This document shows positions 1-11,449 of a stretch of DNA of 64,000 nt, piece by piece (position 1 is the stretch's first letter; each line of letters starts with the position of its first letter). The translations under genes were made by a program, and so were the position numbers. The stretch is taken from contig CM038919.1 in the NCBI GenBank assembly GCA_021904315.1, positions 22,423,666-22,487,665 of the forward strand. The letters run 5' to 3'. Origin of the DNA: Sphagnum magellanicum (lineage: Eukaryota; Streptophyta; Sphagnopsida; Sphagnales; Sphagnaceae). A model generated the notes under the pieces. The model saw only the letters and a program-made list of their open reading frames with translations, had not been told where the DNA came from and searched no databases.

Positions 1-1095
1 AGTCCAAAATTAAATTTTTTTTAGTTACCTACTAACATAGTGCAACCATGAAAACGTGACCACCTATATTGACCACATGCCTGCCCCTTCCCCCCCCTCT
101 CAAATTTGCATCTTGAAACATGTTCCAAAAATAACAACTAATGATTGATGCCACACACACCTAAACCCCACATTTATTATTCAAAAAATTATATTGTTCA
201 AAATTTTCCTCATGTTTGAGCCAAGTTTGTTTTTTTTTCTGAAAATAGAATATTTTTAAAAAATGAAGAATTAGAATTTGTATAAACCAAGTTTTGGGGC
301 CAATTCTAGTTCTAGCTAAAGGTTGATTCCTAGGGGTTATTGTAGTCGTAGTTTTGAAGTTGGCTTCAATTTTAGTTTTGGATTATTTTTTCCAAAATTC
401 AAAACCAAAAATTCGAGTAATTAAAAATCAACTCAAAAATTAGAACCAAAATTAAAATTGGAAAACACTAATCATTAAATATCTATATTGTCTACATACT
501 TGATTTGAAATAACATTTTTTGGGGGCTTTTCAAGGATAAAGTTGACAAACAATATTAAACATTGATGACTTTTTAAAGTCAAGTAAAACACTTGGAGGA
601 ATTTCTTACTAATGTATTTAAAGGACAACTTACTTATATGCTCACAAATGTGCTCGTAACACTAACAAGGAGCCGTTTATATTTATTATTAATATAATGT
701 GTCATTTACTCCTATCATCTCATAATCTACTCATGTTTAGGCTCATCATAATGGTTGTCCTTTGTTTTATGATGGGAAAGGCACATAGGTCAAGGATGCT
801 CCATTCACAAGATTAGGTTAATTGTCTTTTAAACAATAACATCAAAATTAAGATCTTTGTATTTTCTTTCAACTTTTTAACATTTCCAAATATTTTCATT
901 TTAATTCATTCTTTGTGCTTTTGGTCCTTTATACTTTGCAAAATTGCCACATCGTTTTTTTCTTTTTCAATTGTTAGGTTATTAATTATTTCTATGTATT
1001 TTGAGTGATGGAAAAGAATCCTAAGGTGTTATGCTAGGGTGAAATCTTCATATTTTGATATGTTCCTATGTTCCCATGGAAAGATTTTTCTTTTC
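1..1095. other. AT-rich intergenic, no gene seen
   Basis: AT-rich sequence with many short A and T runs and no reading frame of note. I see no recognisable gene, RNA or element end here. Confidence 0.6.
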
Positions 1096-1437
1096 CTATT
1101 TCAAGGTTTTCATTCCATGTAAAATTTTACAACATGTAGTACTTGTATTATAAGAATGTTCAACAAATCTTGCATCAATAATAGTTGGATCTTGAGTTTC
1201 ATAGATAGGATGTTCAACTTCATTATTAATAGGAATGACGAGATCAAGAGGAATATGAGGAGGAACACATCCATTAGGAGGCAAAGCATATTTAACCAAT
1301 GCAAGATCAACATATGCAACAACAAACTCAACATGTCCAAGTGAAATCAATGGAAGAATGACACCCATAGAAAAGAATGCGTTTGTGTCATATGTTTGGC
1401 ATAATATCAATTCTTCAATAATACAATTGTTAAACAA
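1096..1437 (-). CDS. unassigned 113-codon reading frame
   Basis: This open frame would encode 113 residues, with a Pro-rich middle (ALPPNGCVPPHIPLDLVIP) and an acidic C-terminal half. I do not recognise a family. The non-repetitive amino-acid mix looks more like a remnant of a coding sequence, possibly transposon-derived, than chance, but no start context, intron signal or neighbour supports a real gene. A chance frame in AT-rich DNA is the alternative. Confidence 0.2.
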   Translation of the reverse strand: MFNNCIIEELILCQTYDTNAFFSMGVILPLISLGHVEFVVAYVDLALVKYALPPNGCVPPHIPLDLVIPINNEVEHPIYETQDPTIIDARFVEHSYNTSTTCCKILHGMKTLK

Positions 1438-2780
1438 ATCACTATAAGAGACTTTAAGAAAACTTGTGACAAAATTGCCTTTGAAAGATGCAAATAAAAA
1501 ACATCATTATTTATTGCACACATCTACATGGTTGTAACACTTTCATGTTCATTTAACTTTAAGGCAAATCCAAATTCTCTTAAGAAGAATACTTTTGACA
1601 ACAAATGAATCAAAAGTTGCTCAAGACAAAACATGAAGTATGCAAGGTCGAATGAGTGCAATTACAAGAGAATCCATCACCAAATAATAATCTAGCTTAC
1701 AAGAAGTATGAATTAGGAAGTGCCAAGATTAGAAGCAATGGAAGTGACACAAAACAAGGACAACAAACAAAATGCACATGCACTTGGAGAAGACACTTTG
1801 AAATGATGGTGAAAATAAAAAAAGATGACTAAGACACGAAATAAGTAAGGAGGAAAAAAGGGAGGGAAAAAAAAGAAGCCATTTGCACGTACAATATGGA
1901 GGTTCACATATTTGTGGGTTGTCTTGAGGTTTAAAAACACTCTCAAATGGCCCTCCCTCAAGAGAACCCACTCATATGCGAACCTCCCCTACAACATATG
2001 ATTCTATTTTTTTTTCATATGCCAACGTACTCTTTTGTTCCCTTATAGTTTTTGTCGTTTCTATCCAAGTCCATCACTTGCTTTTCAACAATCACTTTTG
2101 AATCATTGTTCAAAATGTTAATGCAAAATCAACATTGAAATGAAATGACTATAACTTAGTATCCTTGGCCATAATTAGCTCTCCTCTCTTCATTTGAGAA
2201 GAAGCCATTGATATCTGATTTGAATACATGTGACTGAAAATATAAATTCAATTTTCCCACAGCTTCCGTTACAACTTACCCGCATGTTTGGAATGAAGGC
2301 CTCATGACAACTTGAAAAAGGCAATGGTAAAACAACAACTTGCTAGTTTTATGTGGTCATTTTTCTTTACTTGGGACATTCAGGTATTTTGGTACGTATC
2401 AAAGGTGGTATTTGTTTTTTCCTTTTGTTTGGGGGAGATTTGTGATGTAGCCAAACTGGTGATCATCCACAAGAAGATTTAGCCAAATCTGGCTATAGAC
2501 CAGATATGAGAACAGAAAATTGCATATCAGCTAAGTATTATGCATGGGTGGGTGCTGGTTCAGTGTGGGCATCAGATCTAATTCTCTTCATTCCGAGTAG
2601 TCAGGCACATGTTTTTAGATGTAGTCACAATCATGTGCATGTTGATGAGTCCCAACTGCTGGTGAAATGAATCGTCACAACTGCATTGTTTTTCCATCGG
2701 ACTTTTCAAGCATGGAGTCTTACAAGTTGCTGGTTGCTCTGTTTTTCCATATGACTTTTGAAGCATTGAATGAGTTGTTC
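1438..2780. other. intergenic, no gene seen
   Basis: No supported gene. Short frames on the minus strand near 1713-1971 and 2578-2790 are low in information and show no known motif. Confidence 0.5.
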
Positions 2781-2784
2781 TAGT

Positions 2785-3135
2785 CAACAATTTATGGAGT
2801 ACTCTACTTTACTCAAGAGATCTTTCTTTTAAGCACAATTTATGGAGGAGTACCTTGGCAACCTTGACACTAATTATATTATTTTCAAAAACTTTGGAAT
2901 TTTCAAAAAGAAATCTTTTTTTCAAAGAACAAAATGATCTGAAGGAAAAAATGAAATCTTCAAGATTTGTCAAAATGAAAATTTCAAAATTAATTAATTA
3001 TTCAACAAACATGTGTTGAAGTTGCCAAGGTACTATGGTACCACTCTTCTTTACTCAAAGAGATTGTTCTTTTGAGCACCAAAGTCCTTCTAGATAACAA
3101 TTTGTGGAGTGCAACTCGTCTCTCTACACAAGAGA
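2785..3135. repeat. imperfect repeat, about three copies
   Basis: A phrase of about 45 bases (acaatttatggagt..., then tttactcaagagat and ttcttttgagcac) recurs near 2788-2840, 3040-3080 and 3095-3135. The words ccttggcaacc and ttgccaaggta sit between copies in opposite senses. It looks like an old local duplication with no coding potential. Confidence 0.45.
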
Positions 3136-4848
3136 TCCTTCTTCCATGTACATTGAAAATAGATATTAGTGTTGTGAAGTGATTTGAATTTATAAAGAAC
3201 CATGGGTCCCAATTATTTCAAAAACCTTAAGAGAATCAACAATGAACTGGTGGTTTTAGAGCTGGGTGTTTGAATTTTTTTTTCAAAAAATTGAGACCCG
3301 TGATTATATTGCACAACTGGGTCTTTGATGATTTTGAGACCCGCGGTCATCCTATGAATCTGGGTGATAACTGCAAGGGGTCTCCTGTCTCTTCCTGTTT
3401 CTAATAATCACCAAAAACTGGTAGGTAGTCTTTTTGTTTGGACTTTGGTCCTTTCTTTTTTCTTCTCTTGTTCCTTGCTAGGTGTTTTTCCTTTATTTAT
3501 TTATTTATTTATAGATACCATGGCAAGGACTATAAGTGCAATGTGGACTTATTGTTTTCCACATAATTTCCCCCAGCTCATCAGATTGAAGGTTCCAAAG
3601 GTTTTTCTCCTTTTGTTGACCCAAAAAAAAACACACACACACACACAAAGAGGTTTCTACATATTTGCTGTCTTAAGTTTTTTCTTGAGAAGAATAATAT
3701 TCAGGAGTTCACAAGAAAATTTCTCTTTTCCTTAGAAGAAAAATAAAAATACAACCCCATAGGAAAAATTAGAGATTCATAGACATTTGTCTTAATTTTT
3801 TCTTGGAGAAGAAGAACAAACAATAGAGATTCCACACCTTAATTTGAAAGATGGGCCTTTCTCCTTTTGAATAAGGTAAGGAACAATTTTGAGGCTCTTC
3901 TTGGGTTTGAGGGCTCAGCTGAGGGTGATGGACCAAGGCTGGGTGCAAAAACCTAACGGCCTCCTCGGCCCTCAGCTGGGCCCTCAAACACAAGAGGAGC
4001 TGAAACACTCTTCCTTACCCCTCACTCAGGAGAATGCACTCATATGCCCTACAACATAAACGGACATAATGGGCTGAAGCAAAGGTGTAGCCCTGCTTAG
4101 CCCTCCTTTTCGGGAACACCCTCACCCTTGGGTGTCAAGTGTTAAGCTGTGGTTGTGCAAACAAAGTTTTTCTTGGGTCACATTCAAACTTATTTTCATT
4201 CATTTTGATTCAGTCTGCATTTGTGGATCAAAATTCACATCACCACCACCTCACACTAGTGGTTAGTGGTTTTTTTTCATGGCAACCTCAAAAAAGTAAA
4301 AATAAAAATTGAGTCACAAATTCCCTGTTTTTTGTAGAAAAAAATTGCCAACTGTTTCAGAAAAAAAAAACTATTTGGACTCCGTATTGCTGCTGCGCAC
4401 TACTAGTGACAATCATTTATTTTTTCCTTATGTTTTCATATGGTTTTCAATATTTCATCATGATTTTATGTTAATGTCAAATTTAATTTGAATTAGTCTA
4501 AATATCATGGACATGAAAAGGCACATGCTAATTTGTCTTTTCATATCAATGGTGATAAATAAGGAAAAAGAGAGGTAATTATTAAGAAAGGAATGAGGTA
4601 GTCATAAGGAAAATTAGTAGGAAAGGAGGTAGTTATTAAAAAATAAATGAGATAGTTGGTTCTGGAACTGTCTTTGGAAATGTCCAGGAATGACCATACA
4701 ATAATTTCATTTTTAAAAAATCTCTTTAGAATCGTCCAAGGAGAGTACAATTTTTGAAAAAAAAGAATCACCCATATACCAGTTCCTCGAAATTTCTTGT
4801 CACTTAAAAAAAGAATTCAGGAAAATTCCAACACATTTCAACAGAGTT
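3136..4848. other. intergenic with a short CA repeat
   Basis: No recognisable gene. A short (CA)n run lies near 3632-3648 and a TTTA run near 3492-3511. The 123-codon plus-strand frame at 3364-3735 is dominated by Phe, Leu and Ser from T-rich DNA and is not supported. Confidence 0.5.
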
Positions 4849-5205
4849 ATGGGGCAGGCTTTTGCCAGTTTGATGCAGTTAAAACAGTTTCCTACAAACT
4901 TTCCAGCAACGAACGGACCCTCAATGTTCTTGTTTGGGATGACATCAGGTGACAGGCAGGTGCTCAAGACAGCTAGGCTCAGCAGTGACGCACTTATGCA
5001 GTGTAGAATTGAGCAAGATTTTATCACGGACTGGTGGTGTCATCAGGATATCTTTTCTTTTGTTGAGAACAAGAATCCAATTCTTGGACAATATATTTTC
5101 TACTTCAAGAGTAAAAGGGGTTGTTTTCAATGTTGGCAAACTTGGCACGTTCTTTTCCTTTCAAGTGTCAAACCGGGGGCGGGGGCAGGGGCGGGGGGAG
5201 ATTGA
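4849..5205 (+). CDS. unassigned 118-codon reading frame ending in a G-rich tract
   Basis: The frame begins MGQAFASLMQLKQF and reads through less AT-rich sequence than its surroundings, ending GAGAGAGGD where it crosses the G-rich tract at 5175-5198. I cannot place it in a family. The mixed composition in residues 1-80 suggests a coding remnant. No introns or homologous neighbours are evident, so a chance frame remains possible. Confidence 0.2.
   Translation: MGQAFASLMQLKQFPTNFPATNGPSMFLFGMTSGDRQVLKTARLSSDALMQCRIEQDFITDWWCHQDIFSFVENKNPILGQYIFYFKSKRGCFQCWQTWHVLFLSSVKPGAGAGAGGD
5175..5198 (+). other. G-quadruplex motif with 1-2 base loops
   Basis: Four G runs of 5, 5, 4 and 6 bases are separated by loops of only C, CA and C. 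This meets and exceeds the usual G4 consensus (four runs of at least three G with loops of 1-7). Very short loops generally give very stable quadruplexes. It stands out in an AT-rich background. Confidence 0.8.
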
Positions 5206-5230
5206 GTTTCAGGTTCTTATGACCCAGATC

Positions 5231-8159
5231 TGACTCAACACCCTTTTGGTTAGTCATTTGTTTTTCATTATATAGAGTGTTCCGTAAAGTCAGGAAACAC
5301 AGCACCAAAATCGGGTGAGGTTTTGTAAAAACAACCAAAAAAGTACATTACCCTTGAACTGGGGGCGAAGTGGCATCATTCTTTTGTGGTAAGCTGAGTT
5401 TCATGCTGTTTTGACCCCCTCTTTCATTTTTCCTGAGTGGCTCCACTGTTGTTACATAGATTTTCACTGCTTCTACTTGTACAACTATTATAATTATCAC
5501 CAAAAAATGAGGGGAATATTTTTTGTAGTGTGCACATCCCCATTGTTGGACATTCATAGATTGAAGTATGATTTTGATACTTTTATTGCAACATGACAAT
5601 TTTGATTCAATTATTTTTTCTTTTCAAGATCCTAACAGACATATATGTTCTATGACTTTAATTCTATGGAGCACAAAGGATTAGGCACTCATCTTGATTT
5701 CTTCTCGAAGAGTTAACATGTTGTTTTATGTGACTGGCAGCTCATACTCAACAATAGAATCCTCACAAAATATTAACTCTACTACTTTAACATGGTTCAA
5801 TCTCAAAGATTGAACAGAAATTCAAGGACAGAATCAATCCAAACATCATTACTTCCCAGCATCCCTTCAATCTTAAAAACTTTCAAAGCTTCCATAAGAC
5901 AACAAGTATTCTTCTCAGAACAAAACACATTCCATACCCAGTTCAAAATCCCTAGAAACATCATGTATGAACTATCACACAACCACTCTAGAAATCCTAG
6001 ACATATTCATCCTTTCCCTTGTGTTGGTCCTTACAAAAACACATGCAACAACTCTAGACCTTTTCTTGACATTCTTAGCATAGTGAAAGTCTTTTTGTTA
6101 GGATTCTTCTCATTTAGTTCTCTTGATCAAGTTCTACTTCTATCTATTTACAACACCCTAAAATCAAAATCAAACCACACTTTTTTAGTCCTCCTTAAAA
6201 TTTTAACAACTTAGCTTTTCTTTCATCACCCCCCATAACCTCCACAAAATGATCCTCCAATCCTTCTTCAGCCTGCCTCAAATATCTTCCTCATCACTTC
6301 ATCTCCTTGCTTCTCAAAATCCCCTTTGCCAATCACATTATAGAAATTTGATCCACAAAGTTTTTAAAAAGTTCTCATTGGGCTGCTCATATTTTCTTCC
6401 ATCTTAGAAACTATCTCACTTACTTCCTTCATCATAAATTGCCAAGCCACCAAAAACACACAGAGACATAGTAAATTATTTTATTTTCTTTTCTTTTTTT
6501 AGCATCGTTAAAACATTGTGTTGCCATCAGTCTAGCCGCATTCTAAATAGCCTTCATCCAAAATAAATGACATTGTTTTTAGGTTACATAATTACCTTGA
6601 ACCTTGCACATTAAATGCTGAGTTTCAACATTTCATACCCATATTTAATCAAAGTTTCTTTACTTTGCAGACCTCACTCGAAAAAGGGATAGGGGGCGAA
6701 AAGAGGCCCAAAGACAGGGTGATTTTAATGAAAACTGTAATATCACCAGACTTCTACATTTTTAAAAAAAGGTGTTGTTCTTTTAAAAGGGATTTAAAAG
6801 GAAAAAAATGACATGGCATAGCCAAAAATCATATGTCCATGACCATTATGTAATGGAATCACTATATCTATATTAGCATCCATTAGCTTTCTTAAGACTT
6901 GGTGGTCTAGATTAAATCTAGCCTTGCACTTTTCAAGAGGTGTCTCTACCTTGGCCCTCTATGTTGTCAAAATATATTCTTTTAGGTTTAGGCACTAGTT
7001 ACTTATTGTAGACTTCAAGTTTAAGGTTAGAGTTTAATATTAGGTTGTTTTACACTTTTACCTTTAGTCAAAGGCCAATAGTTAAAAGTAAAATTTTAAA
7101 AGTTATTTATTTATCATAAGTTGTTACCAAGTTACATTACCATTGTGTACATTGTACATATTACATAGACTTTGGAGATTCTCCATTATCTTAAACCTTG
7201 ATTCTTACAAGCTCTTATTTTTCCCATGTTCAAAACTTCAAGCTTCAAAGCAGTCTTGTGGAATTTTCATGGCCTTTTGAACAATGAACTTCAATTTCCA
7301 AATTTGAACAAGAGGTTCAAGAATCAAACATCAATCAACATTCAAAATGGAGGTTCAACATCTTTGTTGAATATTCATGAAACAAATGGTTGTTACAAAT
7401 TTCTATTGTGTATCAATGAGCTTGCAACTTGCAAGTTCCAATGGTCATTGTTCAATGCTCATTATTGTCAAGAGTTTTAAAAGATCAGAGTCATGGATGT
7501 TGTCCAACAAGTGACAACACACCAAGTCCCCAGTTGTGAGTCTATAACTTGCATTAAGCAAGGTAAGTTCACATAGACCTTGAACCTTTTAAAGTTTTGT
7601 TGCTTATAAGCAACAAGTTGCAAGATATAGCTTTTGAGGTTTGTTCATTATTAAATTGGGTCAAGTTTGTTGTTAGGAATCAAGAATTGAGATTATGTGC
7701 ATTTTGTTTTGGTTGTTTTGGGGTGTCCTAGTGTTGTGATTTATTTGCATCAAAAGTTGCATCATTCAACTTTTCATGCTTCTTTGATTTCTAGGGTGTG
7801 GGGGTTTTGCTAGGTGTGAAAGTTTTTTTGGGTTTTGCTAGGTGCACATTATGGGCATAGGCCTTAGGGCATTTCATCAATGCATTCACAAAAGTCCAAG
7901 CCTCAAGGGTGCTTCCAAGTTTCAAATCTTGATTTCATTGTGTTTGTTGTTAATGGCACTATTGAAGTTGCCATCAAACTTTAAAGTTAATTTTTTTCCT
8001 CCATTCATGATACCAACATCAATGAGGAAATTTCTATTAATGCAACCTTGGTGGCATCTTCTAGTTGTTCTCCTCCCCATTTGCTTGAATTTATTACACT
8101 TGAAGTTCCAATTGGCTTGTCATATGATTTGACACAAGAATTTACACCCAAAAAATTAC
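5231..8159. other. intergenic; unassigned frames only
   Basis: A 140-codon plus-strand frame at 5792-6214 (start MVQSQRLNRNSRTE) and an 84-codon frame at 7226-7480 lie here. Neither shows a domain I recognise. The stretch 5780-6300 is C-rich on the plus strand, unlike its flanks, and may be an old insertion. A lone CACTACAAAAAA word reads on the minus strand ending near 5530. Confidence 0.4.
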
Positions 8160-10360
8160 AAAACAATTATGATGTATGTGAAAATGGCAAACACTTAAGT
8201 GGCTAAGTTTGTTTGGGCAAATTCAAAAATTGTTGATGGAATGCTTGTATGTGTTAATCAAATGCATTTTTTATTCCACCATTATAGGCATTTGTTTTTA
8301 AGTTAAATAATTTGGAAAAGCATATGGGGAAGTGCTAACTAAAGCACAACATGGCTAGCAAAGGCTTGAAGAATAACCAAATTTACTACAAGACAAACAA
8401 TAAGCATTGTCGCAACCTTGCCTTAATCAATGTTTGATGCCCTAAATTTGTTTTGTAACAAATCGGTGATGTTGAACTTGGGGAAAATTGGCTTAAAGTT
8501 GTGAAAATTTTGACCTTTTTCATATTTTGCAAATGGTTGACTCATATTGGAGTGTGAATTTTTGAGGCCCTTCTTTCATTTTTTGAAGGTGAAAACCATG
8601 CACAAAAAACATGGGGTTGATGTATTTAAGTGGGTGATGGTGAACATACTTAGTTGTAAGTTTTGAAAGTATTAAAAATAGTTTTGATGGGAGCTCAATT
8701 CTTTTTAATTACATGTGATGAAATTGCTTCTATTGATGAGCAATAGTAGATGTGTATACATGTTTATGTGGTGGACAATTGGATGCAAATTTTGTTATCG
8801 TTGCCCATGACTCAAGTTGTGGGTGGGTTTAGTGTTAACAAGTTGATGAAATGCATTATGGACTTTCTATTGAATGAAGGTGGTATGGGTGAAAATGAAA
8901 ATGGAACAAAGCTTGTTGCTTTTGGTGCCAATGGTGTAAGTCTACTCCATGGCAATTAAATGATGTCATGGCCAAGATTTGTGAGTCTTGGGCTCCTTTT
9001 TACTCAAGTGTGCATTGTGTTTTTCATCAAATTAATCTTGTTGTGCAAATCTTATTTGTTTTTTCTTTTAGTGCATTGAGCGGAACCCTAAGCGACATTT
9101 GGAATTAGTTAATGTCATGGAAACTAAAAGTTTTAAGCTATTGAAAAATGTCAAGATTAGTTGGATTTCCATGTTTTGCTTTGCAAAAAGGGTGATGGCA
9201 AAGTACATGCTTGTTTTGATAAAAATGGGCCTAGACATGGCCACAAAATTTCAAGTTGTAACCCGACTTTGAGTTCTTGGTTGATTTGGATGTTCTACTA
9301 TCCATGTTTTATTCCATTGATTTTTGGAAGAATTACATGCCTTGATCAAGTATTTTCGAAGTAATGAAATATTTGTTAATCATAGTTGTATGCACTTTTT
9401 TTCAATCTTGCCACAAAACTTCAAATGGACACATTCAAATACTACAATTCTTTTTTGGATTGTACTTAAGAATCCATGACCTTACAATGGCAATAAATGC
9501 TAGAATCATCCTTGGAGCATCTTATTCTTAATTTGAATGTTACTCACATTTTCTATTGGTGTAATAACAAAGTAACAAGGGAAGAAAATTGTCAAAGGGA
9601 GGTTAAAGACCACTATGCAAATGGTGTAGAAACAACCATTTCAAGTTATTTTTTCAAAAAAAATTCTCTCATTTGCTTTTTTTGGGTCTATGGTTGTATG
9701 ATTTTTTTTCATCTTTGTAATTTTGCACATTATAGGTTGCAACTTGCACCTACAACTTGTTGTTCATGTATGTGGCATGGATTGAATGTTGTAGGAATTG
9801 TTGTATTACTAGACATTAGGTTTTCGTTTCATAATATTTTTGATGCATTTGGCATCATTTACCCACAATATTGGCTTTAGGAAGAAGCTAAGGTATCTTT
9901 TCCAAAACACCTTGAAATTTTGAAGCAATATTATTTAGGTTTCCATATGGAACTTGTAAAGGAACTAAATGGTTTGCAACTTTCAATCTTTAAAATCCTT
10001 TTTAGAACAACCTTTGATAAAGTGATAATGAAGAGTCAATCCAAGACTACCTTGAAACTTCCCCTTGAATTAAACCCCTTCACTTGGCTATGACATACCA
10101 TTTCAAGTTCTAGAGTGTTGTGTCACAACCTACTTCAATATCTCAAACTTGATGAAAGAAACAATGTCCTTGTTTTGGGTAATGTGGAGTATGAACATTG
10201 TTTTCCAAGCTTGAAATTCTTGAAATATAGCCTTTGTAATAGGCTAAGTTTATATTGTTTCCCCATGGTTGTGAAGATGTATTGATAATAGTTCTTCACA
10301 CTAGGCATATTCACAATCGGTGCCCTTTTTGGACATATGACTCAAGGACTTTGTTTTTGT
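8160..10360 (+). mobile_element. decayed hAT-like DNA transposon (transposase relic)
   Basis: Short peptides in shifting plus-strand frames line up in order with a plant hAT-like transposase family. They are: a BED-like N-terminal part (VAKFVWANSKIVDG, about 8200); the catalytic-core region around SCDE-type and VVDNW words (8700-8800); KLVAFGANGVSLL (8910-8950); SWAPFYSSVHCVFHQINL (8988-9045); NPKRHLELV and METKSFKLLKNVK (9080-9155); ALIKYFRSNEIFV (9335-9380); IIYPQYWL (9855-9880); and a C-terminal dimerisation-like part containing VLVLGNVEYEHCFPSLKFL (10165-10230). Many stops and frame changes interrupt it, so it cannot make a transposase. No terminal inverted repeats or target duplication were found. 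Family assignment is by remembered motif similarity. Confidence 0.65.
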
Positions 10361-11449
10361 TATCTTCCAAATATAAAATCTAAATGAAATAAATTTAAGT
10401 GAGAGATACTGGATAATTCAAATTTTGATAATTTTCATGATGGTGGTGATTTTTCACATGTGCATGTAATTATGCATAAATATTTTGATAAAAAACTAGA
10501 ATTGCAAAAAAATGAGTACATAAGCTTTTATATACAACTTAACATGCTTTCTTGCATGAAAATTTCTACATTTTGTTGACACTTTGGGTCACAAATTCTA
10601 AATGTAGTGAATCCAAAAAATCAACCAATGGGAAAAAAAGGAATCAATTTTCTTATTGCCCTTTCAGAATGAATTTTGTAGCTTTCAAAAAATTTATATT
10701 ATATATTATTTAATCAAATGCATTATATGAACATTGCTAAACATAGATGTACACAATATTTATCCATGGAAGAAAATTAAAATCAATTGCATTGTTTAAT
10801 ACATTCCTTTTGATTCCTTTAAGATGAAAATTATAGTTAAGACAAGGACTCAACTTATTTAAAAAGATTCAAAAGGACATCCATATTATATCCAATTTAT
10901 TATTAGATTTTTTTTATAGATTACCATGACATAATTTTAATTATAGTCGTATACCAATTTACTATAATCATGAAATAGTAAATGTAATAAAATTCCAAAA
11001 TAGTCCTTTGCAATCCTTTTTTTGTTGGACCATCATTTTAGGTACTTTGATTGTGAATATGCCCCACTAGGTTAGTTCTTTTACAAAGCTATTTAAACTT
11101 TCGTTCCTTGATTCTTTAAATTTCTATGATGTTAAATTTGTTCTCTGATTCTCTTGGAAATTTAATCCTTTAAGATTTGGTCGTCATGTTGACCAACTCC
11201 TTGGACCATTGCCATATGTATTATGAATGATGATCATGGCATTAGGATTCAAATTTGTGTTTTAGGGCCCATTGTTAAATCATGATTAATTTGATAATCA
11301 ACATGCATGGTGTCAAGTAAAGCTTTGATGAACTGTTAAGTCAAGTGCAAAGTTTTATCTGCGGTGCAAGTGGAGCTTGGCAATGGCAAGTAGTAATGGC
11401 AAAAATACAAGCTTCCAAGTTTGAAATGAAAATTGAAACATAGTGTTGT
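10361..11449. other. AT-rich intergenic, no gene seen
   Basis: AT-rich spacer between two transposon relics. I see no motif, repeat end or coding frame that I can support. Confidence 0.55.

Noticed and set aside
1713-1971. Overlapping minus-strand frames of 80-82 codons
   Set aside because: Phe/Pro/Ser-rich products of a purine/pyrimidine-skewed tract, with no motif and no consistent frame.
3364-3735. 123-codon plus-strand frame
   Set aside because: Composition reflects T-rich DNA and crosses TTTA and CA simple repeats; no protein-like features.
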